Assembly (NCBI GenBank): GCA_964019135.1
Contig: OZ025249.1
Coordinates: 2,914,001 to 2,978,000 of the forward strand
Length of the DNA: 64,000 nt
Reading direction: 5' to 3'
From: Arenicola marina
Taxonomy: Eukaryota > Annelida > Polychaeta > Arenicolidae
Both the position numbers and the translations under genes were made by a program. The notes under the pieces are model-generated. The model saw only the letters and a list, made by a program, of their open reading frames with translations, made no database searches and was not told where the DNA came from. Shown here piece after piece: positions 58,801 through 64,000 of the stretch (position 1 is the first letter of the stretch; each line of letters begins with the position of its first letter).

Positions 58801-61800
58801 TTGTGAGGAGTTTTTTATATTTAGAAAGACGTCTTTTATATGAAATCTTACTTTAATCTCATTTTTGTAACTGTTAAAGTCGTTGTTTAATGTTGGATGT
58901 GTTGCCTACACGCTTTCTGCTCCGTGCAGGTCGGAATGGCGGGTGACTTCGAGGAGGACAATCAGTGGTCGCAGGGCCTCATCTCAGCGGTAAGTCAGTC
59001 CGCAACATCAGTGGTATCTCTGGGTGTACAGTTTGCAAGTAATATTATGTCAGTGGCCGCTGTATAACATCACATGTAATCACTATTGTCTCATATTAAA
59101 CATATCTCAGATGTAAGCTCTGTTATTTCAGGTACACAACACACTTGTATATTTTGTATATGGTTAACACTATATATGTCGCCACATTATAACGATGCCC
59201 TCCCCCCCCCCCCAGGCCCGCATGGTGGCCGCCGCCACCCACAGCCTCTGCGACGCCGCCAACGCCATGGTTCAAGGTCAGGCGAGTGAGGAGAAACTCA
59301 TCTCGTCCGCCAAGCAAGTCGCCAGCTCCACGGCACAACTGCTCGTCGCCTGCAAGGTCAAGGCCGACACCGACTCGGTCGCCATGCACCGCCTCCAGGT
59401 GAGTGTCGGGGTGACTGGGGGTGACATTGAGTGACTGGGTGACGGGAACTGGCTGGGGTGACATTGAGTGACTGGGTGATAGGGACTGCCTGGGATGACA
59501 TTGGGTGACTAAGTGACGGGGACTGACTGGGGTGACATTGAGTGACTGAGTGACGGGGACTGACAGGGGTGACATTGAGTGAATGGGTGATAAGGGTTGA
59601 CTGGGGTGACATTGAGTGCCTGAGTGACGGGGACTGACTGGGGTGACATTGAGTGACTGGGTGATAAGGGTTGACTGGGGTGACATTGAGTGACAGGGAC
59701 TGACTGGGGTGACATTGAGTGACTGAGTGACGGGGACTGACCGGGGTGACCTTGAGTGACTGGGGGATAAGGGCTGACATTGAGTGACGGGGACCGACTG
59801 GGGTGACATTGAGTGACTGAGTGACGGGGACTGACTGGGGTGACATTGAGTGACTGAGTGACGGGGACTGACCGGGGTGACCTTGAGTGACTGGGTGATA
59901 AGGGCTGACTGGGATGACATTGAGTGACTGAGTGACGGGGACTGACCGGGGTGACCTTGAGTGACTGGGTGATAAGGGCTGACTGGGGTGACATTGAGTG
60001 ACTGAGTGACGGGGACTGACCGGGGTGACCTTGAGTGACTGGGTGATAAGGGCTGACTGGGATGACTATGGAGCGATGAAGACATTGGGTGACAGTAATA
60101 TTAATTATAATAAACGAGTTACCAATAAGAAAGATACACCAGCCATGCATATTACGTGAACTGTAGTTTTACGGTGGGGTCAATTCCTTCAGACTGCACC
60201 CTACAGTACGTTATCGTTTGTACATGAATACCAATGGGTTGCCATGGCGCTGACCACGTGACTGTCCCGCCCCCAGGGAGCCGGTAACGCGGTGAAGCGA
60301 GCCACAGAGGCGCTGGTCCACTCCGCCCAGCAGGTCCGGGAGAGCTGGGAGAACGACGCCCAGGACCTGTCAGTCAACCAGCGTATGGTCGGCGGCCTCG
60401 CCCAGGTGCGTACCCCCACCCCCACCCCCACACACACCCACCCCACCCTCACGCGGGGGCTCGGTGGGGCCCAGCTCTGCTCAACATGTCTCGTCTTGGT
60501 AGCGCTCGTGGCTTGCTCTTTGTTGCACCCCCCCCCCCTCCGGCATCACCCCTACCTACCTACCTACCCCCCTCCCGCGCCACCCACCCCCAACCGAGCA
60601 CTCTCCCTACCTTTACCCCCCTCCCTCCTCCACCCCTGCTTTAAATCGTCAGAAAGCTTTAATAAAAAGGATTCCTTCGTGGCTTTGGTGCGCCTTCAGT
60701 ATTAAACATTTGTAAAGTAAAACAAAACAACGATTTAGTGTCAGGCAACAAACTCTGGTGGCGCCTGATCGGTTGGTGTGTTCCTTTCGGTGTTAAGACA
60801 CGATTGGTTTGCTTTGTGTGACGTCAGACCCGTTTCCCTCCCCGCTTGTTTCTGTCGCCATTTTGTGCCGTGTCTGTCTCGTGTCTGTCTGAGCGCTGCA
60901 GTGACTGACTTGTCGGACAAACCCCTGTATTGTGTTTGTGTTGGTGGGGTTACAACATAGAGTACCGTATTGTCCCCAATATCCGTGTGTTCCGTATTGT
61001 TCTCGATACCAGCGTACCGTATTTGTCCTTAATATCCGTGTGTTACTAATTACCGAAGAGCTGTTTGTACTGTTTGACAAGTACACTAAGGATGTAGATG
61101 TTACATTAACATACCATGTGGCAACCTATCCTTCAAGGCCTTGGGTCTTAACATCCCGTAGTTTTGCTCTGTTTTTTCAGTCAAAAATGACGGTTTCCAA
61201 GAGAGGTAAACGTATATAGTTGTGTGTTGTACAATGTACTTATGTCTTTTTTTATCTTGTTGTGTATTTGTTTTGATAAGTCGTTGTTTTCCCTTATAGC
61301 TTGTTCTCAGTGTGTTGTTACGCGTCCTGTAATTGGCCAAGTAGTGTGGTCTGGTGTCGGGTTCAATAAGTCACACCTGCCACTCATCCTCAGCCCAGGC
61401 CTGATGCCCCGCCCACACGCCCCGCTAGCACAGGGCGCCACCAACATTGACCAATGACGGGTGCCTCCGCATTGATAATTAAACTCGTTACGTGATTCAT
61501 GGCACCTGAAGTAATGATCGGCATAAAACAGAAGCTTGCTAAAAGTAGTCTTACTCACGCCGCTTAGCGAGGCAACCCCCGCCCACCCCTACCTGCCGGC
61601 GCTACCACCCCCTCCCATCCTGCCCCGCCCCCTGCTGCCGCTGCCTTACCCTCGCTGGCCTCCCGCCCCCTCCACGTCCCCTCCACGCCCCCAACCCCCC
61701 CGCCTCGCCCGCCTCGCTGCCCATGCCGCCGCCACCGCCGCTGGCTGCCACCCTCCCGCGCCCGCCAACCCCCTCACCACCCCCCTGACCGTGCCGCTCC

Positions 61801-61943
61801 CTCTCCCGCAGATCATCATGGCCCAGGAAGAGATCCTGATTAAGGAGAGGGAGCTGGAGAACGCGCGCCGGAAGCTGGAGACGATCCGGAAGGCCAAGTA
61901 CAAGGACCGCCCCCCGGGCGACGAGTCCGGCAGCGAGTTCTGA
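34724..61943 (+). CDS. TLN: Talin, C-terminal ~1139 residues, exons t1-t24
   Basis: Twenty-four plus-strand exons encode talin from rod domain R7 (near human talin-1 residue 1400) to the stop codon. Talin is the cytoplasmic adaptor that binds integrin beta tails with its N-terminal head and links them to F-actin and vinculin with its rod. Compared from memory with human talin-1, almost every exon aligns without gaps: KHTSSLCN (R8), VDFQTNMVRLAKQL (R9), TQACINAASTVSGII (R10), ILKTAKALVEDTK (R11), TAKAVAAGNSGRQED (R12), QWSQGLISAARMVAAAT (R13, the I/LWEQ actin-binding module) and MAQEEILIKERELE (dimerisation helix). Exons are 34724-34846, 35121-35264, 38385-38547, 38803-38944, 39708-39890, 40304-40538, 40812-40982, 41228-41374, 42762-42863, 43087-43206, 43428-43574, 44226-44392, 44744-44927, 46449-46574, 50341-50457, 51225-51410, 51795-51899, 52684-52789, 54744-54868, 58276-58401, 58930-58989, 59216-59398, 60277-60405, 61812-61943. 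Exons t3, t4 and t5 each contain one extra base. The FERM head and R1-R6 are absent from the window. Confidence 0.98.
35121..35264 (+). CDS. TLN: Talin exon t2 (R7 to R8)
   Basis: Forty-eight codons: AAYLVGIADPASQPGRPGLV and QFARANQAIQMACSSL, ending SSAQQQ. It is nearly identical to the vertebrate AAYLVGVSDP / QFARANQAIQMAC region. R8 is the four-helix module inserted in R7 that binds LD-motif proteins such as DLC1 and RIAM. Confidence 0.98.
35490..35755 (+). repeat. ~35-bp array (gttggcccttagttgggtgg)
   Basis: Seven units with gttggcccttagttgg and variable gggt runs in the t2/t3 intron. Confidence 0.93.
35756..36589. other. Talin intron t2/t3, GC-rich middle
   Basis: No exon seen. Two to three imperfect copies of a 26-bp agcactgtgggcactaaacg unit lie at 36404-36462. 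Confidence 0.5.
36590..36835 (+). repeat. ~10-22 bp array (ctggcctggccctagc)
   Basis: About 20 short units of cctagcctggcctggcc with variants (cccgggactgg) in the t2/t3 intron. Confidence 0.9.
37144..37158 (+). other. TLN: Candidate 15-nt microexon in intron t2/t3 (DFRAM)
   Basis: The 15 bases follow a long pyrimidine tract ending gcgctcctgtag and precede gtaagcca, a near-consensus donor. They are frame-neutral and would insert DFRAM between SSAQQQ and VLSAAT at the start of an R8 helix. There is no transcript evidence, and short AG-N15-GT stretches also occur by chance. Confidence 0.35.
37615..37875 (+). repeat. 27-bp minisatellite (~10 units)
   Basis: The unit is tgtgctgtcactgggctgta plus cgccggg, in the t2/t3 intron. 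The length is a multiple of three and makes false frames. Confidence 0.95.
38385..38547 (+). CDS. TLN: Talin exon t3 (R8), one surplus base
   Basis: Reads VLSAATVIAKHTSSLCN, RVASSKTNNPVAKRHF, VQSAK, then after the frame slip DVANNTANLVRAIK. The length is 163 where 162 (54 codons) is expected. The extra base lies in the GGG at 38504-38506. The acceptor is cccaccag and the donor gtcagtgc. Confidence 0.95.
38803..38944 (+). CDS. TLN: Talin exon t4 (R8), one surplus base
   Basis: Reads ALDSDFSEENRRR, then in the next frame CADSARPLLVAVDELTTY and SSPEFASVPAKISPQ. Human has ALDGAFTEENR and NPEFSSIPAQISPE. The length is 142 against 141 expected. The slip lies around 38839-38843. The exon end and donor gtgagtg are repeated eight times downstream. 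Confidence 0.94.
38911..39441 (+). repeat. ~60-bp array carrying t4 exon end and donor (9 junction copies)
   Basis: Each unit has CAGCGTCCCGGCCAAGATCA, then GTCCTCAG or GTCCCCAG, then gtgagtg and a G run. The first copy is the real exon edge. The eight others are perfect decoy donors within 500 bases. Confidence 0.96.
39708..39890 (+). CDS. TLN: Talin exon t5 (R7 second part), one surplus base
   Basis: Reads ARRAQEPILAAGKHLIDG, MVMSAKQLAVKPKGPP, then in the next frame TYQQYSAHSHSVSESIK and RILTSI. The length is 183 against 182 expected. The surplus base lies in the C7 run at 39813-39819. The donor is gtaacgtg. Confidence 0.95.
39870..40040 (+). repeat. 26-40 bp array carrying t5 exon end and donor (5 junction copies)
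   Basis: Units contain CCTCACCTCCATCAG followed by gtaacgtgaccac. The first is the true t5 donor, followed by four decoys. Confidence 0.93.
40070..40303 (+). repeat. Partial duplicates of t6 acceptor and exon start
   Basis: 40167-40227 repeats the acceptor gatgttgcag and 61 bases of t6 (GGAGTGTGCC...CAGATC) before turning into a C-rich array. A shorter piece (gagtgcgccccgggccagca) lies at about 40072-40096. Neither has a donor at its end. Confidence 0.93.
40304..40538 (+). CDS. TLN: Talin exon t6 (R7)
   Basis: Seventy-eight codons in one clean frame: ECAPGQQECGRSIDQMNR, HDLDKASLAAMSQSLHPRE to EKLGHL. The acceptor is gatgttgcag. A 61-base copy of the acceptor and exon start sits 137 bases upstream. 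Confidence 0.97.
40812..40982 (+). CDS. TLN: Talin exon t7 (R7/R9)
   Basis: Fifty-seven codons: VTSLGNYVEPLSQGAIG, SKTLNSKIQMAILDQSK and QLVMAAKEAGGNPK. Human has KTLSHPQQMALLDQTK and AKEAGGNPK. The acceptor is gtttcctag and the donor gtcagcgc. Confidence 0.98.
41228..41374 (+). CDS. TLN: Talin exon t8 (R9)
   Basis: Forty-nine codons: AMRAQAALAEAADGARE to EETASAAGHMTAMVDNITK and SLSK. Human has NEAASAAGVVGGMVDSIT. The acceptor is cccgtggcag and the donor gtcagggt. Confidence 0.97.
41590..42748 (+). repeat. 18-bp minisatellite (~64 units) against t9 acceptor
   Basis: The unit is ggatattgacggtgtgtc with GGC/GAC variants. It reads SDIDGV in one frame, and that frame runs without a stop through the acceptor into exon t9. 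It nearly fills the intron between t8 and t9. Confidence 0.97.
42762..42863 (+). CDS. TLN: Talin exon t9 (R9)
   Basis: Thirty-four codons: TEERVLLSENDSYVDF, QTNMVRLAKQLARTAQDM. R9 carries the surface that binds the F3 head subdomain in autoinhibited talin. The preceding 18-bp array is open in this same frame. The acceptor is ttgttgttgcag. Confidence 0.97.
42925..43008 (+). mobile_element. SINE copy 4, body fragment
   Basis: Plus-strand fragment with tgtgtggtgtcaggatt, then ccttcttcgcaaagagtagg, then gggttacccccggggacatg, matching the middle of copies 1-3. Head and tail are missing. Confidence 0.85.
43087..43206 (+). CDS. TLN: Talin exon t10 (R9)
   Basis: Forty codons: VGKSGTNMADLGRLGNML, THDFAQLASDTRGAVATT and QSQE. 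Human has LGPLANQLTSDYGRLASEA. The acceptor is tcattccag and the donor gtgagggg. Confidence 0.97.
43428..43574 (+). CDS. TLN: Talin exon t11 (R10)
   Basis: Forty-nine codons: VATRLRAAVQDLGTSCIEL, QDAGTLQANPTDAFARK to RRVTEK. Human has SPSDAYTKKELIECARRVSEK here. The donor gtcagcctcg is echoed in the downstream 30-bp array. Confidence 0.97.
43575..44050 (+). repeat. 30-bp minisatellite starting at the t11 donor (~15 units)
   Basis: Begins with the donor sequence gtcagcctcgctctcag. Later units are gagcagcctcgttctgggtc plus tttagtctca. Two subfamilies are visible: an early one with ctgccggctcac and a late one with tctttagtctc. Confidence 0.95.
44226..44392 (+). CDS. TLN: Talin exon t12 (R10)
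   Basis: VAQVLATLQMGARGTQACIN, STVSGIIGDLDTTIMFATAG and EGDESFADH plus a split Arg codon. It is nearly identical to vertebrate talin in IIADLDTTIMFATAGTL. The acceptor is gttcgccag and the donor gtaaccac. Confidence 0.98.
44744..44927 (+). CDS. TLN: Talin exon t13 (R11)
   Basis: ENILKTAKALVEDTKTLV, QEQLATAAQSAVLTITRLAD and CVKWGAASLGSDQPEAQ. The ILKTAK-LVEDTK helix is a known type of vinculin-binding helix in talin. The acceptor is cccttacag and the donor gtcagtgc. Confidence 0.98.
44928..46448 (+). other. Talin intron t13/t14
   Basis: About 1.5 kb of mostly unique sequence. The only item of note is a candidate 15-nt microexon at 45602-45616. I see no SINE or array. Confidence 0.6.
45602..45616 (+). 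other. TLN: Candidate 15-nt microexon in intron t13/t14 (VPKNQ)
   Basis: Preceded by tttacttctttattcacag, a good acceptor, and followed by gtagttt, a weaker donor. In frame it would insert VPKNQ between QPEAQ and VLLINAV, at a helix boundary in R11. No transcript evidence. Confidence 0.3.
46449..46574 (+). CDS. TLN: Talin exon t14 (R11)
   Basis: Forty-two codons: VLLINAVKDVATALGELIS, ATKNASGKAAQDPSM and KDSAK. Human has VVLINAVKDVAKALGDLISATK. The acceptor is ttgctgtag and the donor gtgggtgg. Confidence 0.98.
46575..50189. other. Talin intron t14/t15, mostly unique
   Basis: About 3.6 kb. Two near-identical ~24-bp stretches (accgttcagtcattttggat) lie at about 47937 and 48420, the second in a short run of accgttcagtc repeats. 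No open frame of interest and no recognised element. Confidence 0.55.
50190..50335 (+). repeat. 24-bp minisatellite before the t15 acceptor (~6 units)
   Basis: The unit is gttgttctcggtggtgactt plus taac. It ends 20 bases from the acceptor ttggctgcag. Confidence 0.93.
50341..50457 (+). CDS. TLN: Talin exon t15 (R11/R12)
   Basis: Thirty-nine codons: VMVTNVTSLLKTVKTVEDE, AARGTRALESSIEAIGQEL, R. Human has VMVTNVTSLLKTVKAVEDEA. The exon end and donor gtgagtag are repeated six to seven times downstream. Confidence 0.98.
50431..50745 (+). repeat. ~43-bp array carrying t15 exon end and donor (~7 junction copies)
   Basis: Each unit has GGCCATTGGGCTGGAGCTCA, then GG, then gtgagtagtcacgtgacccg. The first is the real exon edge (TTGGACAGGAGCTCAGG). 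Confidence 0.96.
50843..51198 (+). repeat. 29-bp minisatellite upstream of t16 (~12 units)
   Basis: The unit is ctataggtgattaggtcgca plus tcctgtgtg. The last unit changes into the pyrimidine tract of the t16 acceptor. Confidence 0.95.
51225..51410 (+). CDS. TLN: Talin exon t16 (R12)
   Basis: Sixty-two codons: TYVATDHVEKTITPEELIR, ITIATAKAVAAGNSGRQED to AVFDLLKACK. Human has TMATAKAVAAGNSCRQEDVI. The acceptor is tcgcctccag and the donor gtaggctg. Confidence 0.98.
51795..51899 (+). CDS. TLN: Talin exon t17 (R12)
   Basis: Thirty-five codons: GAAANADSGDMRTRVLHAGG and CTEAYKELLEQVHT. Human has VRLRALHYGRECANGYLELL. The donor gtaaggac leads straight into a 21-bp array that stays open in this frame. 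Confidence 0.96.
51903..52578 (+). repeat. 21-bp minisatellite right after the t17 donor (~32 units)
   Basis: The unit is ggctccagcggccaccacgg plus t. It reads VAPAATT in the frame of exon t17, and GSSGHHG or its reverse in other frames. It is open for about 225 codons in the talin frame. Confidence 0.97.
52684..52789 (+). CDS. TLN: Talin exon t18 (R12)
   Basis: IIHRPGPDSKQKLAFISKR and VAQSVTDIVHAAETIK plus one base of a Gly codon. Human has GHSKRVAGSVTELIQAAEAMKG. The acceptor is tgtgacccag and the donor gtacgggc. Confidence 0.97.
53323..53337 (+). other. TLN: Candidate 15-nt microexon in intron t18/t19 (EVFKT)
   Basis: It follows an excellent pyrimidine tract (ctctgtttttgtttgtag) and is followed by gtataagc, a good donor. 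Spliced in phase 1 it would insert EVFKT between ETIK and GSDWVDP, just before R13. It has the strongest signals of the three candidates, still without transcript proof. Confidence 0.4.
53718..53905 (+). mobile_element. Divergent SINE copy 5 with a different tRNA-like head
   Basis: The head has a possible A-box region (gctggttggaggg) and a B-box (GGGGTTCGCGCCC). The body, ccaggtctttcttcgga and gggtaacccccggg, resembles copies 1-3, but the head does not. It looks like a second subfamily sharing the central body. Confidence 0.65.
54744..54868 (+). CDS. TLN: Talin exon t19 (R12/R13 linker)
   Basis: SDWVDPTDPSVIAETELLS, NSIEAAARKLAELQPRM and RPK. Human has TEWVDPEDPTVIAENELL. The acceptor is tgtgtggcag and the donor gtaggtga. 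Confidence 0.98.
54869..55960. other. Talin intron t19/t20, unique first part
   Basis: About 1.1 kb of unique sequence. A 119-codon minus frame at 55480-55839 has no recognisable similarity and no splice context that I can support. Confidence 0.55.
55965..56885 (+). repeat. ~40-50 bp array of cacactacccccacactaca (~19 units)
   Basis: Units of cacactacccccacactaca, then ccacacatcacaccctacac with variable extra cacagcacac, in the t19/t20 intron. The 338-codon His/Thr/Pro-rich frame over it is an artefact. Confidence 0.95.
57105..57935 (+). repeat. 54-bp minisatellite (~15 units)
   Basis: Units of gattacccaacaacaaacat, then ttgtacactcaatgacacta, then a variable end. The first four units end aggagtgta, the remaining ones aggattgacgg, so two subfamilies sit side by side. 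Confidence 0.96.
58276..58401 (+). CDS. TLN: Talin exon t20 (R13, actin binding)
   Basis: Forty-two codons: EPNQDLNFEEQILEAARSIA, ATAALVKAASAAQRELVAQ, GK. Nearly identical to vertebrate LNFEEQILEAAKSIAAATSALVK. The exon end and donor gtacgga are repeated three times downstream. Confidence 0.99.
58361..58692 (+). repeat. ~100-bp array carrying t20 exon end and donor (4 junction copies)
   Basis: Each copy has GCCTCGGCGGCCCAGCGGGA, then the bases for ELVAQGK, then gtacgg. Downstream copies are preceded by cacccccaccag or a similar tract, so they carry both an acceptor-like and a donor-like site around ~38 bases. One copy contains an in-frame TAG. Confidence 0.95.
58930..58989 (+). CDS. TLN: Talin exon t21 (R13)
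   Basis: Twenty codons, VGMAGDFEEDNQWSQGLISA. QWSQGLISA begins an I/LWEQ block. The acceptor is tccgtgcag and the donor gtaagtca. Confidence 0.98.
59216..59398 (+). CDS. TLN: Talin exon t22 (R13, I/LWEQ core)
   Basis: Sixty-one codons: ARMVAAATHSLCDAANAM, QASEEKLISSAKQVASSTA, QLLVACKVKADTDSVAMHRL and Q. It is the most conserved exon, with EKLISSAKQVA-STAQLLVACKVKAD unchanged from vertebrates. The donor is gtgagtgt. Confidence 0.99.
59400..60065 (+). repeat. ~37-60 bp array after the t22 donor (tgactggggtgacattgagt)
   Basis: Around 18 units of ggactgactggggtgacatt plus gagtgactgagtgacgg with variants, starting within the donor region gtgagtgtcggggtgactgg. Confidence 0.94.
60277..60405 (+). 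CDS. TLN: Talin exon t23 (R13 last helix)
   Basis: Forty-three codons: GAGNAVKRATEALVHSAQQ, VRESWENDAQDLSVNQ and RMVGGLAQ. Human has AAGNAVKRASDNLVKAAQ and KMVGGIAQ. The acceptor is gcccccag and the donor gtgcgtac. Confidence 0.98.
60406..61811. other. Last talin intron
   Basis: About 1.4 kb with C-rich simple sequence at 60410-60640 and 61570-61810. The latter forms the long pyrimidine tract of the final acceptor. No other feature seen. Confidence 0.6.
61812..61943 (+). CDS. TLN: Talin exon t24 (dimerisation helix and stop)
   Basis: Forty-three codons and TGA: IIMAQEEILIKERELENAR, RKLETIRKAKYKDR, PPGDESGSEF. The helix matches the vertebrate C-terminal dimerisation segment. The acidic tail after KYK differs from the vertebrate ending. 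The acceptor is cccgcag. Confidence 0.98.
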   Translation: MIMAQEEILIKERELENARRKLETIRKAKYKDRPPGDESGSEF

Positions 61944-62145
61944 TCCGGATCCGGCACCTGATGTCCACCGCCAACCCCTCCCCACCAACTCACGGCCTAG
62001 CAGCTGCACTGATCCCGATGGCTCCATCGGTGGCATGGGCGATAATAAAATGCAAGGAATGCATCTTGATCCGGGATTTCGTATTGTTGCGAATCTCGTG
62101 TTAACATAATTGTATCGAATAATATCTAACTGGTTGATAAATAAA
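61944..62145 (+). terminator. TLN: Talin 3' UTR with a candidate polyadenylation signal
   Basis: After the stop there are about 200 bases of non-coding sequence, then AATAAA at 62140-62145 followed by a short GT-containing stretch. An earlier aataaaa occurs at about 62043. Which one is used cannot be told from sequence alone. Confidence 0.5.
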
Positions 62146-64000
62146 AACAAGTCCAGCGGCCTGTATTGACAAGTGCCGCTTACCCCACTTCATGGATCTA
62201 GTTTAAATATGGAGGTTTGGTGGGGAGGCGATTATCAAAATAGCTCAGTATGTAGTCTTTACAATGACGTGGTCATTTTGTACAGCTGGTGGTAGATATT
62301 CAATGGCTTATTGACGACGGTAAGCGATGTACATAGTTACCTTAGGCGAGGCGGTGTGCCGAGAGCACAGTACGCAGTACAGTACGCAGTACAGACGCTG
62401 GCAATACACAGTAACGTGACATGTTAAACTCGTGTAACTTGAAGTGCAATTAAGGCGTACATTGTCCGGAGAGGGTGGAGGGGGCATGTATGTTGGGGGT
62501 ATCCCCCCACCCCCACCTCGCCGCTCTCTCCTGCCCAGCTACGTCAGTGCATGTTAACGTCATATCGACATCCAGTGCGGTGATCGGTGGCTTTAATGGG
62601 AAGTATACATACCGACCTAAATGTCTTAAACACGATTCAATGCGACGTTCACACTAACCTGTAACCTATGATGTAACGTAGCCTGTCATTGGGGGACTGG
62701 TTTGTACATGAGACGGGCTCCTTATATATACGCGAGCCGCTCGTGTCGCCTTCTCCAGCCTTTTATATACTTGCTGTTACTATACAGACAGTAGTTATGC
62801 GCTTAGAGCCAGAGGTCAAGTCAGGTGTGGCTGAGATATGTTCGCAGAGGTTGTTAAATATACACCGTTGGAATGGTAATATTGTTCATGCAGCAAATAT
62901 TGAACTAAGGTGTAAAGGTTGGTTGTTGTAGCACTGGACATTTCTTGCAGCAAATCATGAGTACGAAAGCGTCCGGTTTATCTTGAACGGTTAGCGATTG
63001 ACTGGCATCGACATGCTGTTAGATGCACGAGGTAGCGCAGTCCGACATGCTGTTAGATGCACGAGGTAGCGCAGTCCGACGTGCTGTTAGATGCACGAGG
63101 CAGCGCGCAGTCCTGCCGGTCACAGATCCCAGAAGGCCCCTCCAGTGGGAAGCTCTGTGCTGTGGTGGCCGTCCATGCCCAATCATGCTCGCAGCCTTAA
63201 CGTGCTACACGGAGCGTTCACGGCGGGGTTTCTCCAGGGATTTCCTCAGTCGCCAAGCGACCATTTATGACGTCACCATGACGTCAAGGTCATTGTGAGG
63301 AACAAGTTCTTCTCCTTTGTCATACGCAATTATTGTCTGGTATTTATAATGATTTTTGTATATCGTTGCCAAAAAATAATTACCTTTTGTAATTGGTTCA
63401 CGGCGCTGTGTGGACAGATCATTTTACTGATAGGTCTTTTTCTATATAAATTATAAATATCGCGTCTTCTAAGGCATTTAGCTTACATGTTATACAATAT
63501 ATCATAAAGAGGTTGAATGTACCAAGTAGAAATCTTGTTTGCACTGTTTTGATCTTGCACTGTTAGCCTGCAATAACGTAACTTTCCACAGATACTATCA
63601 TACAATACTGCTGTTAGTTGTCAGAACCAAATGCATTTTCATCAATGGTGCTTAGCTGGTGGTACCGTATCGCCGTACGAACCGCGTGCTGCTGACAGCT
63701 CTCCATTCACGTCATGGTGCTATGTATCAGGGGTATGCAAATAACCCGTCTGGCCCGTACTCTCGCGGTACCACGGGCGAGACTTGTGTCACGTGACTTA
63801 CGGTGATCCGCGGCATATTGCTGTATCTTTAAGATGACGTACTCACTGGGTCTCTGTTTATGAGTAACGCCCCCACCCACCCATGCTGGTAACGTGCCAC
63901 TCCACCCAACCTTCAACTGAGAACATTGTGGATATTCTACCATTGTTCAATGGCTGATTCTGGTCCCAACTGTCAATGACTGTAGTACACAATATTGCTG
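62146..64000. other. Sequence downstream of talin, no gene recognised
   Basis: About 1.85 kb. It contains a three-unit 32-bp repeat at 63011-63108 and a TATA-like ccttatatatacgcg near 62720, with no coding region that I can support nearby. No exon or mobile element recognised. Confidence 0.5.
63011..63108 (+). repeat. 32-33 bp repeat (3 units) downstream of talin
   Basis: Three units of gctgttagatgcacgaggta plus gcgcagtccgaca. No other feature nearby. Confidence 0.9.

Noticed and set aside
34724-61943. Talin copy as a processed or dead pseudogene
   Set aside because: Introns are intact, and 21 of 24 exons are perfectly in frame and highly conserved. The three one-base surpluses are better explained by consensus errors.

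Overview
The window is animal nuclear DNA: genes cut into many small exons with GT-AG introns, tRNA-derived SINEs with target-site duplications, and a 200-N scaffold gap. It holds two recognisable host genes. On the minus strand (about 21061 down to 153) are 17 exons of a WD40-repeat gene of the WDR49/WDR64 type. On the plus strand (34724 to 61943) are 24 exons covering the C-terminal 45% of a talin gene, from rod domain R7 to the stop codon. Exon phases agree at every junction in the WD gene. In talin they agree in 21 of 24 exons. The other three (t3, t4, t5) each carry one surplus base.

The organism is an invertebrate-style genome without obvious CpG depletion. Its strangest property is that introns are packed with minisatellites, many of which physically include an exon edge and its splice site. 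From memory, minisatellites spanning exon-intron boundaries have been reported in amphioxus genes, so a cephalochordate is my best guess. Lophotrochozoans cannot be excluded from sequence alone.

Layout. 1-21061: 3' part of the WD gene, with splice-junction arrays at 660-4947, 5563-6120, 9513-12460, 13560-14175, 16290-17795 and 19213-21003, and three SINE copies. 21062-28265: no exon recognised, large arrays. 28266-28465: exactly 200 N. 28466-34723: no exon recognised, more arrays. 34724-61943: talin exons t1-t24 with junction arrays, two further SINE pieces and three candidate 15-nt microexons. 61944-64000: 3' UTR and downstream DNA, no further gene recognised.

The two genes point away from each other and both lack their 5' portions, which should lie in the 13.6 kb around the N gap. 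Either a long head-to-head stretch is missing from the gap or the scaffold join is wrong. Talin links integrins to actin. The WD protein is probably a scaffold or ciliary component. I see no functional link between them.

Most long open frames in this window are artefacts of arrays whose unit length is a multiple of three.
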